Assembly: GCA_014925825.1 (NCBI GenBank)
Contig: JACGCK010000040.1
Location: 124,001-188,000 of the forward strand
Source of the DNA: Pholiota molesta
Taxonomy: Eukaryota > Basidiomycota > Agaricomycetes > Agaricales > Strophariaceae
Length of the DNA: 64,000 nt
Reading direction: 5' to 3'
The translations under genes and the position numbers were made by a program. Below the pieces are notes generated by a model. That model was given only the letters and a program-made list of their open reading frames with translations. It was not told where the DNA came from and did not search any database. Within the stretch, counting starts at the first letter, position 1. Every line of letters begins with the position of its first letter. Shown one piece after another: positions 23,909 through 35,538 of the stretch.

Positions 23909-26616
23909 ATGGCTGGAGGTCCAGGAGGCACTGGTGGAGGCATAGAGACGTCGTCGCTGCTATGGGCAATCATTATGTCTGCGTTTGCAGGTATGTTCAT
24001 TCGAGAAAAAATCTTATGGAGATCAGGGATTGACCGCGTCACCCTACAGGCTTTGGTGGTATCTTATTCGGGTTTGTCTTCTTGTGATTCTCTGTCTATC
24101 CTTCGTCTGAACGTGTTTCCAGATATGATACAGGAACCATTGGAGGAATCATCGCCATGCAAGATTGGCTAGAAACCTTCGGAAAATTCGACAACACCCT
24201 CTTGGACAACGGTAACAAGGGCTTCTATATCCCAACAAACGACAAATCCCTCGTTGTAAGTCCAAGAATCGTTATTGGTCGTGGATGCAGATGGGCTAAC
24301 GTGCTCGTTCATATAGGTATCTATCCTCTCTGCCGGCACCTTCTTCGGTGCTCTCCTCGCTTTCCCAATGGGTGACAGAGTCGGCCGTAAATGGGGTCTC
24401 GTTGCCTCATGTCTCGTCTTCTGTCTGGGCGTCGGTCTTCAACTTGACGACAAGTGGCCAACCTTCATTGTTGGACGTGTCATTGCTGGTTTCGGTGTGG
24501 TCAGTGATGACGATATTTGCCCTCAGGAGATGCGATTTTCTCATGTTCATTTTTTTCTCTCCTCGCGTAGGGTCTCGTGTCATGCCTCGTGCCCATGTAT
24601 CAATCAGAGGTGCGCATTGTACTGTCATTCAGAGAGCGACACTTGCTTAACCGTTTCTTGCCATCTAGTGTGCACCCAAAGCAATTCGTGGTCTCATCGT
24701 TGGTCTCTATCAACTTGCCAGTCAGTCTGTTTTCTTTGTTGTGCAATCAGTCCTCGTTGGCGAGGATTTTTCTATCTCTTTCGGTGTGCTCATATAATGT
24801 CCGCCCATTTCGCCTACAGTCACTATCGGCGCATTGCTTGCCGCTATCGTATTAAACTCTACCAAAAACCGACCAAATCACTCTTCATGGAGGGTAAGTG
24901 CACATTAGATTTCATTTCACCAGCGCTATCTCTTCTCTTTCGGTGTGCTTCTGCCGCCCGCAGCCAGCTTCGTCTATATCTGGGGATACCTAATCATTAT
25001 CACTGATACATTCACTTATACATCTTTCATGTTCCATCTTTACGCTTTCGAACCACATGCTCACCCTCCTTTCTAGATCCCCATCGCCGTGCAATTCGTC
25101 TGGGCGGCCGTGCTTTCCGGTGGAATGGTGAGTAACTCCTTCCTCTCCCAAGGCCTCCGGAACGTCATCTCAACTAATCAACCTTCTCCTTTCCCATCGA
25201 TCCATCACGCCATCTAAAAATAGATGATGCTCCCCGAATCGCCTCGCTACCTCCTCCTCAAGAACAGGCAGGCCGAAGCCCGTCACGCTCTGGGCCGACT
25301 GATGACGCTCCCGCACGACTCGCCCGAGGTCGAGGCCGAGGCGCTGGAGATCGCCACTGCGCTGGCCGTTGAGCTGAAGGCGGACGCCGGCAGCTACGCG
25401 GACTGCTTCAAGAACAACGAGAGCAGGAACGGCTTCAGGACATGGACTGGTATCTTGATGCAGGGATGGCAACAGCTTACTGGTATCAACTTCATCTGTG
25501 AGTCGAGGTTTCTGAATTGGAGGGAAATGTGTGGCTAACGTCTGTGTTGCGTGAACCTTAGTCTACTACGGCACGACGTTCTTCAAGCAGGCTGGTATTC
25601 AAAATGCGTTCATCATCACGTACGCGATCTTTTCTCGTTACTTCTATAGCGGTTTTGTTAACCATTTGTCCGCAGAATTATTGCGGATGTCGTCAACACC
25701 GTCATGACCATCGTCGGTATCCAGCTCATCGACCGCGTCGGCCGCAGAAGGCTGCTCCTCATCGGCGCCGTCGGCATGTGCTTGAGCGAGTTCATCGTCG
25801 CCATCGTCGGTGTCACTGTCGGCACCCCCCATGCCACGGCTGCTGGTCTTGTTGTCAACGTCACCGCGCAAAGAGTGCTGATTGCATTCACTTGCATGTG
25901 CGTTTCCTTACGATCTTCTCTTGTAATAGGAATTACATACTGACCTGCTCTTGTTAACTCAGCTACATCGCCTTCTTCGCCACTTCATGGGGCCCCGTCA
26001 TCTGGGTGCTCACCGGCGAGATCTTCGTACGTCCCCTCCCCCTCCACCCACCCCGTCCCCCACTGACTGACCCCTTCCCCGCCAGCCGCTCGGCATCCGC
26101 GCGAAGGGCATGTCCCTCTCCGTCGCCTCGAACTGGCTGTGGAACTTCGGCATCGGCTACGCGACGCCCTACCTCGTCGACCAGACCACGACGGGCATCA
26201 ACGGCGTCAAGGCCGCGAACCTCGGCGTCAAGGTGTTCTTCATCTGGGGCGGCACGTGTGTGGGCTGCCTGATCTTCACGTACTTCTTCATCCCCGAGAC
26301 CAGGGGCTTGTCGCTGGAGCAGATCGATTTGCTGTACCGCGAGTCTACTAGTGCGTTTTTTTGTTTGGGTTGTGTGGTTGGTTTGTTGACGGAGCGCTGA
26401 CGTCCTTCACTAGTCACCGGATCCGATGCGTACCGCAGGAAGATCCTCTCCGAAAACGAGACGTTCGTCAACACCTACGTGTCCGAAAAAGAGAAAGTGG
26501 TACGTCTTCCCTCCACGCATCTTACCCCCGCATTTCATTCATCCATGCTGACCGTCGCTAAATTTTCTTTATGATTGCAGGAGCAACACCACGAAGACCA
26601 CGACGAGAAGGCCTGA
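23909..26616 (+). CDS. MFS sugar porter (hexose transporter family), intron-rich paralogue
   Basis: Fifteen exons: 23909-23990, 24050-24071 (22 nt), 24123-24255, 24317-24499, 24571-24609, 24669-24720, 24820-24893, 25077-25127, 25224-25497, 25562-25619, 25676-25897, 25963-26026, 26086-26350, 26414-26499, 26581-26616; 546 aa, frame intact. It imports sugar with protons across the plasma membrane. Seen: FGYDTGTIGG, GDRVGRKWG, PESPRYLLL, WQQLTGINFIFYYGTTFF, DRVGRRRLL and PETRGLSLEQID. N-terminus MAGGPGGTGGG; C-terminus is a His/Glu/Asp-rich tail (EQHHEDHDEKA). Sequence is closely parallel to the transporter at 15663-17659, with four shared introns and many unshared ones. Substrate not determinable; hexose probable. 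Confidence 0.92.
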
Positions 26617-26889
26617 TCCTGATTCGCTGCTCTGTCTGTCTGGGGTTGGGGGGATTGTGTGCATGTGGCTCGTGGGTTTGTGGATCACTTTTGTTTCGGA
26701 CTACCCCATGTTGTGTTGTAATGTTTCTTGATGCTTAGCACACGAATAATCATTTTTTTTTGTTGTACCTCCGTTTCTGCGTGAATATCTGTGCTTCAGA
26801 CGTATTTATGGTGGGTCTCCGCCTCCCCTGACCTTCATCCACCCCTGCATATTCGTCCCATGCAAGGAGAAAGAAAAAAAATGTTTGTT

Positions 26890-29210
26890 CTACAAATACA
26901 AACTGATCAATTGCATGCCATGTTTCGGTAGTTTACGCCTTCGAATCTGCCAATACCAGACGTGCGGGTCAACGTGTCTTGCTTTCCTATTACTGATCTC
27001 GAAAACAATGGGCTTCTCTGTTCGAATAGTATCAATGAATTTCGGGTTCGACACGTCGCCCGCCGGCTCCGAGCTCGTTAGTCCTAGAGCGATGCATCTT
27101 TTCGGAACGTAGACGATGTTTCGTTCCGTGGAGAAATTGAAAACAGCGAACGTCGTATGAGGCTCTCGCACGACATTCGAGCCATATCTATAGATCTGTT
27201 TGTCCAGGAGATTGTAGGTGATAGGGGTATGACTATCGGGGAATGGAAGTAGCCGAGTCGAAGAAATATGCACGGTGGCTTGGTAGTCACCAATAGGTTT
27301 AGATCGTAATTTTGTATACATCCTTCCAGGCATCAGCAGCACCGACACGCAGAGTCCCAGGACCGAAAGCGACAGTGGTTCAATAGGTGCAAGTAGCTGC
27401 AAATCGATGTTGGAAGCGCGGTTGATATAGTGCTTAGGGCTGGATGGAAGAATGCGCGAGGTAGAGGGTGGTGGCGACGGGAGATCGCCTGCCCAGTTGA
27501 GCAGGTCCAACGCGCCATCAGAAGAAACCATGATCTCTTGAAGTAGACGAAGAAAGGCGCGTCCAGCACCTTCGCCGTAAGCAGTCGGGATGCTGACATT
27601 GAAGATCCCCATCAGAGAGTACGCTGTGTCTTCTTCCCGAGTCACTTCGCGGGTCGCCGCCAACTGCATCTTGCGCGAAATGGGTGCCTCGCGGATATGG
27701 TAGAGCTCGTTCGCTGTGATCGTCGTGGCTCGCTTGATCTGTTGCGCAATCTCTGCGTCGTTCTTGTCGCTGGCTGACTGGTTGATAAATCCCTCCCAGT
27801 CGCTGTTGTAAAATTTGATGAATTCTGGTGCGAGTAGCTCCTGCAGCGTCCATCCACGGGTGAACCAGGGGTCGAGGTGCATATTCGCGAGTGTCTGAGT
27901 CTCCGCAAGATACGTGATGCACACGGCCGCACGCGCGTACCAGTTGTACATCGAACGGATGGACTCGTCGAGCTCCGCGCTGCTTTCCTTGTTGATGCAG
28001 ACGGTGTCCATCCAGCCCAAGGCGAGGCGGTGGTCCTTCCACGCAGCTTTGCAGAAGTTGACCATTTTTCGATATCCAGGGTCTTTGGCATCGAGGCGCC
28101 CTTTGTTCCAATCGCCATAGGTCACCTCGCCGGATTCCGTACGAAGCCATGTGTGAGACAGGATGGCATATCGTGCGTACTTGGATATCAACCTCTCGAT
28201 GGTATCCTTCTCTACTTCCCACGCGACTCCTCCTCGTCCACCGTCAAGCAATGTCCACTGGCGGCGGCGGAATTCTTTCTTGTGCATTTTCCCTCGTAGG
28301 TCAGAAGCGAGATGCGCAAAGATGGCGCCTCTTTCGAAGAGGGAGATTCGGAAGCTTGATCCATGTGGCTCAAAGCATAACAAGCGAATGGGCATCTTAT
28401 TGAAGACGTGTTCTCGCAATGCTCTCAACAGCTTTTCTTCGAACTTTGGCTGGAAATTTTCCAATGTCACTGAACATTTGAGTGAGACTTCTTGTATGAT
28501 AGTTCGAAGATAATTTGATTATCTCACCCGGAGCGACATTATCCACTGGTGAACCGCTTTCCGAAGGCGATTCATCTTCTGTTCAAAATATGGCAAATAA
28601 TGGGCTCTCTCATAATGCTCCTATCTTGAATTTGGCATACCTTCTTCATCGTCGGAATCAGACTCGCCCCTCTGATGATCATTTTCTCTAAAATCACTCT
28701 TTGAGAGATCTTCCTCTAGCACACATACTGCATTAACGCAATTCGTTCCGCAAATTCTCAATGCATACGACATACCAGCATCCAGGCTCACATCTACGAC
28801 TCTGATTTGGGGCCCAGACTGAGATTGTACTACAACGCTGGAGACGAACTCCTGCAGCGCACTGATCAACTTCCCCGCCTCAGGTCCCAAGTGTATCGGG
28901 TTCTTGTCTAAGAACGGTATGTTATTTTGATATCATATGTACAGTCATTCGATAACATACCGTTCGTCTGCTTCGGGCCCATGACCCGTACGATAAGATC
29001 TTGCAAAGCCTTCAGTAAGGTCTGATCTTGGGCATCCGCGGAAGAGGCGTTCTGATCTATTAGAGTGGATGAGTGGATGAGTATGCGCCTTCGTCTGCGT
29101 AATCGTAGTTGTCGATAGACAACGAATTACCTTCGTTCAGACTTACCCTCGTTCATCTCGCCTGTTGATGTTGGATTATCAGTCAAGGTGTTCTTGACAT
29201 CGAATGTCAT
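26890..29210 (-). CDS. HET-domain (heterokaryon incompatibility) protein
   Basis: Five exons: 29210-29147, 29056-28961, 28907-28641, 28578-28528, 28469-26890; 685 aa in one frame. The first ~160 residues are polar with an acidic patch (SDSDDEEEDESPSESGS). The HET domain follows, with its three blocks AILSHTWL at about 261, GWMDTVCINKESSAELDESI at about 311, and WFTRGWTLQELLAPEF at about 361. HET proteins control self/non-self recognition after hyphal fusion and can trigger cell death; this basidiomycete type (short HET core followed by a long unknown region) is often numerous and polymorphic. The 3' end converges on the sugar transporter 273 bp away. The start is the first ATG of the 5'-most exon; a further upstream exon cannot be excluded. 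The mobile element is inserted 577 bp upstream of this start. Confidence 0.85.
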
Positions 29211-29777
29211 GGGTAGGTTCTGAAGTGCTATCAGACGAGAACATCGATATACAACATGACAGCGTACCAGGCAATAGCAGCGCGCAAGTGTCTTTGAAAA
29301 GTACAATGTAAAAAACAGTACAAAGTGAGGACCTTTCTTGCGATTCGAATGCCATAGATATCCCACGAGGACAGCACGAGGAGATTACACTGGGCTGTTT
29401 GGTGTTGAGCTAAAATAGATGCCTGCTCTCGGCCTTGCGATACCATCAATTCAAATCCAAGGTCAAGCAGCGAGCGTTAGCAAGAAAATATATTTAGACA
29501 ACACAAGGGAAGAGTTCAGAATCTGGGAAGAGGCGGAGACCAGAGGCAGAGCTCAGCACGCTAAAATGGAAAGTTTCGCAGATGGAGCCATTGGCGCTGG
29601 TGGCATTGCCAACATTGCACAGAAACGGCCAATACGTGGAAGCGTGCAGTGTGAGCAAACTAAAACGCAGCCTGTGATGAATCCATCATCATAGCGCAAA
29701 CATGGCACTTCCGATTCCGTATGATATGCGGTAATGTAAACCTGGTTGAAGCATCTAGACGATGAGATTTGACAAAG

Positions 29778-29786
29778 AGTTCTAGT
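29778..29786. repeat. 9-bp target-site duplication, left
   Basis: AGTTCTAGT immediately left of the element terminus TAGTCT. The identical 9-mer follows the right terminus at 35530-35538. Because TA follows in both flanks, a two-base shift is possible. Signature of DNA-mediated transposition. Confidence 0.82.
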
Positions 29787-29838
29787 TAGTCTCTCTAGAC
29801 AGACCAAATAATAGATGACAATCGATCTATATATATAA

Positions 29839-29883
29839 GGTCTGTTCCGATATTTGGGCCCCTTGGTGGTTGGGTCCATTCGG
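29839..29883 (+). repeat. Left terminal inverted repeat block (inner)
   Basis: Matches the reverse complement of 35484-35529 over about 45 bp; the strongest shared core is CTTTGGTGGTTGGGTCC versus CCTTGGTGGTTGGGTCC, with CCGATATnTnGG outside it. A 52-bp stretch between the outermost TAGTCT and this block is absent from the right end. Confidence 0.75.
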
Positions 29884-30076
29884 CCTTCTCGGTGATCCCG
29901 CATCAAAATTGCGAGTCCTTTCGCGATCACGTGTCACAGACATCAATGTGCGCGATGACATAGTGTGCTGCTAAAACATGTCTTCAACATGTCTTAGAAT
30001 TGCTGTAGAGGTGTCGTTCTCGTCGTTGTAGATAGAATATGTCAACTAAAATTTATTTCACCATCTATCGAATAAC

Positions 30077-33000
30077 ATGGAACCATCAAATCCATTTTAC
30101 GAGCCTTCCGAACCTGCAAACCGACGCCGTCCTATCGTACACTTCAATCCGTCTGGTAGCAGCCAAGGTCAAACACCTGTAAGACCGCCAAGCAGCCATT
30201 TACCAACACCAACAACACGCCAGAGCCCTCGAACTGATACCAACAAGCTTGATGCAGTCTTGGATGCAATAGAGAATGCAGGTTGGACCCTCCCAAAATT
30301 CCTTGAGAAGCTTCTTCAGGTTGAAGAAACCAAGGGCGGCAAAATCCAGCCTGTCAAACGAACCCAGAGACATCAACGGGTCATGAACTCCATGCTAAGT
30401 GGTCAATCAAAGCCATACCTGGGTACCATTCTCAGCCTCCTGGAGCAAAATGCTAGAGACGTTAGCTTTCTTGGAAGCGACACAAGTATTCCTCCTGGGA
30501 CAAATATGTTTGCGCCCAACACTCCTTTAGCACAGATCAGACATGCGACGCCAGCAATGACTACGTGGGCCATTCAGTTAGCTGGCGAAACTGTACACCA
30601 GGAGGGTCAAGCCATGACACAAAGACCTGCAGGGCTTCACTCACGCGCACAGACATCTAACACCCGTCGAGTTGATGAACAGATTACATGGGACACTATT
30701 TCGACGCTCAGCTTAAAGCGGCTCGAAGAAAACACAGAGACACACGCACCAGCCACCTCATTTGTACTGAAAGCATATTCCCTGAAAGACTTCAACAGCC
30801 GCAATCCTTCCAACAGTATGCCATCAAATAACAGCGTTATCGCTGTGCGTTCGTACCGCCCGCAGAATATGGTGAGCTCTGTCAATTGAAGTCTGGATAT
30901 GATCTATTAACATGCTGAATAGACACGTCTAAATGCAATGATGGCACTCACATTTGCCCGCTCGAACCGAGCAAGTCTATATCCTCTTTGCCGTGGAATA
31001 TGGTTGTTTGCTGCGAAAGCATCGCGCACAATATTTCGTGTCGAAAGTCGAATTGGACAGTCTGTCGCTTATTCAACAGTCTATATCGCCCTTCGTGCGA
31101 TGGGTCGACAAAAGCTTGATGACCTACGAAAGGCAATTAAAGCTGGACGACATTTCATCACTGTCAGTGACAACATTCAGACCTACGCCAAACAACGAGT
31201 CCGACGGATTGGCCGAGAAAACCAGATGATAACAGGCCTATCTGCGACGGCAATCGAAATGCAAGACTATGATCCGGAGGCCTTTAATCTTGAAGAACTT
31301 GTTGAGCGCCAGTGCAAACAGGAACGCAAGACACTCACAGCCGAAATGTTACTTGCTGACATTGATAGTGACCGACTTCATCACGTCGCTACAGTGGAAT
31401 TCTTGGAGGTCTTATTTGGATTTGTTCCTCGATTATCGACCCTGTATCGAAAAGACCTTGACGACTTCATCTCCAAAAACCTAGCAAAGAAACCCATACC
31501 AGGAAATAGACGAACCAAAATCATTCCCTTGGCTACGAATAGTGCTGACGAAATGCATATTCAAGGTCTCAAGGAAGGCGTCCTTGATTTTGCTACAACA
31601 CAGATGGGTATCAACGAGGAAACCTTGAACAATACAGCATCAATATGGGCGGGTGATGGAAAAACATTCAATATGTTCTTACTGATGAAGAAGCTTCTGT
31701 CTCCAGAGGAGAGCAACTTCTCGTCTTTCCGCTGGCTGCAGCCATTACTCGAGCTCTGGCACACAAAATGGACTGATCTTAGTCGAGTTGTTCGGACACA
31801 CTGGGGCACCAAGGATGATCCTTCGTCACTGGCCAAGATTGCTGAGATCGTCAAATGTCCACCGCCTACCGATCTACGCAAAGTTGATTTCTACGATGGT
31901 GCTCATCTCGTAGGAATCACACTTGATGCACATATATTGAGCTGCTGGGAGCTTTGTTTGTCGATAGAAGACCTGACCATGTTCTTCAAGCGTGAAGAGA
32001 ACATGCTATCCTTTGAAACACTGGTCAGTCATGCTCAGAAATTAGGACGGCAATACGCAACGACACAGGCTTACAATTGCGCCTGTAACCCTCCGGCTGG
32101 AAGCAACGAATATCCGGATATGCCACCTGCTGGATCATCAACGCTCGGTACAACTGAAGACGTAAACATGGCTGATATCTTACCTGGTCTCAGGCTGGGC
32201 CTTCCAATGCCCGAACGCTCTCCACTCGCTGACACCACCCTTGCCAATACAATCCTATTTATGCGGAATGCCATTTGGTGGCGCGAAGTGTGCAAAGCAA
32301 TAGCTCACGGAGATTCTGGTCGTGTATGGGAAATTTTGAAGGTATTTGACTCTACAACGAAGCATCAGTGGTATAACTAACAAAGATGAAAACAGTTGTG
32401 GACATTTACCTTTGCAGGGAGTGGAAACCCCTACTACTCCCAATTCTTGCTCGAGACATACTGCAACTTTCGTTGGGAATACGGCGAAAAATTAACAGAT
32501 GCGATCATGATGAATTGGCTGGTCAACCTAAAAGGACGCGAAGATCAATTCGTCGAAGGTGATCTATTACAAGAACATCATAATTTCTGGCTTGAGGATA
32601 TGGCCCAGCACAAGGGCAATGAATTCGACGCGACCTTTTATCGAGAAGTCCTGGCAACGAACGTGAATGATTTTCTAAACCTGAAGGATGAAATGGAAGA
32701 ACAAGTCACACTGAAACCACGTACGAAGAAACATGTCGAGCCACATCTTGATAATGAGCTTGCGGCACTCCTGGCCCACTTCCGAGAGTTCGAACTCCAT
32801 CGATACTGTCGTGGTCGCAATGAAATGGATCCTGTTCAAGATGACTTCGAGGAGGGAATGAAGAAATTGAGCCAAGGGAAAATCGATGATTTCATAGCAA
32901 AAACTACGATAACATCCTCTGTCCTCAAGATGCACAATGATCTATCACGGCCCACTAATATTACCCCACTTGTAGACGCCGAAGCTGAAATACAAGAAAT

Positions 33001-33100
33001 GAATCAAGCAGTTGAGCTCGAAGATATGGAAAGCGCACCTCCAAATCCAATGATCCTGGTCAATGGCGAGATATATACAAATGAATATCCTACAGAATGA
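30077..33100 (+). CDS. DUF6589 protein, putative transposase of the element
   Basis: Three exons, 30077-30871, 30923-32341 and 32396-33100, give 972 aa. The start MEPSNPFYEPSEPANRR is the first ATG after the left end. The first 120 residues are Pro/Ser/Thr-rich. The conserved region resembles DUF6589 proteins: SVAYSTVYIALRAMG, FITVSDNIQTYAKQ (about 340-355), IWAGDGKTFNMF (about 507-518), LLELWHTKWTDL followed by RTHWG (about 540-560), then FAGSGNPYYSQFLLE and LVNLKGREDQFVEGDLLQEH (about 744-799). Acidic residues in SDN, GDG and GRED...QE are candidates for a DDE-type triad; that is inference from motif position only. The C-terminus is acidic. The 3' end overlaps the helicase stop codon by 11 bp. 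Copy 2 (59400-62421) is frameshifted. Confidence 0.85.
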
Positions 33101-35345
33101 AACTTCTCCGATCCGTGAGTTTCTGGCGTTTGCGTGGCGAAAACTGACTGAATGTTTTGTCAGTAATAATTCCCATGGGAGGCTCCCAATCATCTACAAC
33201 TTCATCCACCACAGCCGCGAGAGGCCGTCTTGCAGGTAAACGAATAGTCAGTCGTCCAGCCGAATTTGAGATAGGATTTGATGACGAAGCGAGCGGCGGT
33301 GTGATGGGTGGTTGGTTCTCCTTATCACGTTTGTCTAGAATAAAAAAACTATTAGAATATGTAAGATGTAATATGTAAATGTACCTTTGTTGAGTGCACG
33401 AGTTGCTGCTGCCTTCTTCGCTGCTTCAGCCTTTTTCTTCTCTTTGTCTTCGCGCTTCTGCAGAAGATCTCTGTCATAGACCCGGTTGAGTTTCTCTGCA
33501 AGCTCAAAAAGCGAGTCCCCGTCAGCTTCAAGATAAACCCAGTGCACAAGGTGTTCATCGAGAGAAGCTCGAGAACGCAGCAAATGGAAGAAAGAAAGTA
33601 CTCTTTCCACGGAGGTTCCTTTCCAGAACGACAGGACGTGTGGAATGTTCGCCATCTCCGGCTTTAACCGCCAGCGGGATTTCGCAAGGTGTTCAAGCCA
33701 TATTTGCGCATGTGCACGATGTGGCTTGTTGAGAGGAGGGGGGAGAGAAGGGTTGAGACAAAGAGAACGTGGTTTTGGTTGAAGTGGCGTGGGCGCGGGA
33801 TGTGATGGGGTCGACAAGAAGTCAGACGGTCTCGACGCTGGGGATGGATCGGCCCAAAATGGTTGACAGGCGCTACAAAAATAGAGACGGCCTGCTTCCT
33901 TGCAGGCGAGGCGAGAATTGGGCCCAGGATTACCAAAGGCAATGTTGACAGCCACAATGAGACATTTGTTCTTGATATCATTTTCGAGGAGTCCGCGGAG
34001 TGATGGTTCAAGATTGTCGAGTCGTTTTTGTATCTGGGAAGAAAGCGCCTGTGGTGTGTCTCCATCATCACTCTCTCGCAGAGATAGGTCAGCGCGGATA
34101 GCACTCATAGTCAAGCTTTGGACATATGTCCATCCGTATGCTTCAGATTCGAGGTCACGGCCAGCACGCCCATTTTGCTGGACTAAAACGGACAACGAGC
34201 TCGGTAAACCGAGGTTGATAGAATGGGTGATGTTACGAATGTTCATGCCCATTCCGAATGCGATGGTGGCTACAATAACGGAGGTGTCGATGTTGTCATG
34301 GAAGAGCTCGAGTGTGCGGGCATTGTACGCAGGTGAGGTAATTGAGGACCACAAGCGAACATTTTCGAGTCGTCGAACACCGTCCGGATATAATGACCAT
34401 CCGTAGCTGGCTACGCGGAAGCACAACTCGATTGTTTCACAGTAGACAACAGCCTTGATTCCGCGCTTGAAGACCCATGCAATATCTGGAAATTGGGAGC
34501 CACCAAGCGGGTGGGAGAGCTCCTTGAGAATCATCCGTACGTTCGGGCGTTCGGACGATAAGCGAATGCATTTGAACATGCCGTCTTTGAGATTGAGCTG
34601 TGCGCAGAGCTCACGGAAGTCGTTACCGTCCGAAAGTGTGGCGGTTACGGCGACGAGACCGGTGTGGGAGGGTAGTCGTTGACGAAGGAGACCAATTTGT
34701 TGATATGCTTTCCGGAAGTCCTTGCCCCAAGGGACGAGAACGTGCGTCTCGTCGATGCCGAGAAGGATGAGGTTCTTGCGGAAGGCTGGGTTGCGAATAA
34801 TGGCATCGACTTCGGGCAGGACCAATCTCTCGGCAGATATGAAGACTATCGCGTACTTGCACTCTCGTATTTCATGGTAGAGATTGCGGCCAGCATCACT
34901 TGCAGCTGTGAGAGTCTCGCTGTTGAGCGAAACAACGCTAATGCCAAGTAGTGCAATTTCACGAGCCTGTCAAAAATTAGTCGATGAGAAGGTAACTCAA
35001 GATAACGAGGAGACGTACATGAGCATTTCCGAGCTCAATGAGCGGGGTGACTACGACCACAACTGGGTTACTAGGTATCTCCGGAAGACCTGGTCTTGGA
35101 TGTTGGCGGAGGTGCTCGAGCACGAGGATAGGACCAAAGAAAGCGGCTGTTTTCCCCCATCCAGTCGATGCTATGAGAATAGTTGGGACAGCCTGAAGGG
35201 AGTGCGCCCAGCACTCCACTTGGGAAACATGTGGGCCATTGGGCCATTGAGGTAGTCGCTCTTCAATTATCTCGCGAATGATCGTTTGTCCAATGGTAGA
35301 GATCCACGAGAATCTCTCTTGTGGAGTTGGCGAGGACGACGACAT
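33090..35345 (-). CDS. RecQ-like SF2 DNA helicase of the element
   Basis: Three exons, 35345-35019, 34966-33385 and 33334-33090, give 717 aa. The start MSSSSPTPQERF is 184 bp inside the right end. ATP-binding motif I is ASTGWGKT (about 59-66); motif Ia TPLIELGNAH; motif II DETH (about 181-184, DExH type); motif III VTATLSDG (about 216); motif V region IVATIAFGMGMN; motif VI QQNGRAGRD (about 372-380). These identify a RecQ-group SF2 helicase. After the core there is a Cys-containing stretch (YFCSACQPFW) and a long Pro-rich region, then a Lys/Ala coiled-coil-like stretch (KEKKKAEAAKKAAATRAL). No HRDC domain was recognised. The final exon was inferred from splice consensus and an open frame ending RRSFIL. 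Possibly unwinds the excised or target DNA. Confidence 0.85.
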
Positions 35346-35483
35346 GGAGTGGAAGGGGGACGGCGAGCCATTTAACGCCCTCCAGAGTGAATATAGAACC
35401 TTTGTTTAGCGCAAACGCGTCGCGAACAATCATGCGTGAGCTACACGTGACGATTACAAACTGGAAAATGTACACTATTGCCA

Positions 35484-35529
35484 CCGAAGGGACCCAACCA
35501 CCAAAGAGCCGAGATATCGGACAAGACTA
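35484..35529 (-). repeat. Right terminal inverted repeat
   Basis: Begins CCGAAGGGACCCAACCACC and ends AGACTA at the element boundary. Its reverse complement matches the left end over about 45 bp when the 52-bp left-specific insertion is skipped. Confidence 0.78.
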
Positions 35530-35538
35530 AGTTCTAGT
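35530..35538. repeat. 9-bp target-site duplication, right
   Basis: AGTTCTAGT directly following AGACTA; exact match to 29778-29786. Confidence 0.82.

Larger units (their letters stand above)
29787..35529. mobile_element. Complete DUF6589-RecQ transposon-like element, copy 1 (5743 bp)
   Basis: Bounded by termini TAGTCT at the left and AGACTA at the right, by imperfect inverted repeats just inside, and by an exact 9-bp duplication outside. It contains two convergent genes, DUF6589 (30077-33100, +) and a RecQ-like helicase (33090-35345, -). Both have intact frames after splicing. A nearly identical copy begins at 59110 in unrelated flanking DNA, which fixes the left boundary independently. The non-coding ends are about 290 bp (left) and 184 bp (right). 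Known: cut-and-paste elements have TIRs and fixed-length duplications, and DUF6589 proteins are repetitive in Agaricomycetes. Inferred: DUF6589 supplies the transposase activity and the helicase assists. Confidence 0.85.

Noticed and set aside
33664..34406. Opposite-strand frames in the helicase region
   Set aside because: Shadows of the helicase exon; repeated identically in copy 2 only because the DNA is identical.
29787..35529. Subtelomeric RecQ (TL-helicase) repeat
   Set aside because: No telomeric repeat arrays nearby, and the unit has inverted termini and a target duplication, unlike subtelomeric helicase repeats.
29787..35529. Helitron
   Set aside because: The helicase is RecQ-like, not Pif1-like. 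There is no HUH/Rep motif, and the ends show TIRs with a duplication instead of TC...CTRR termini.
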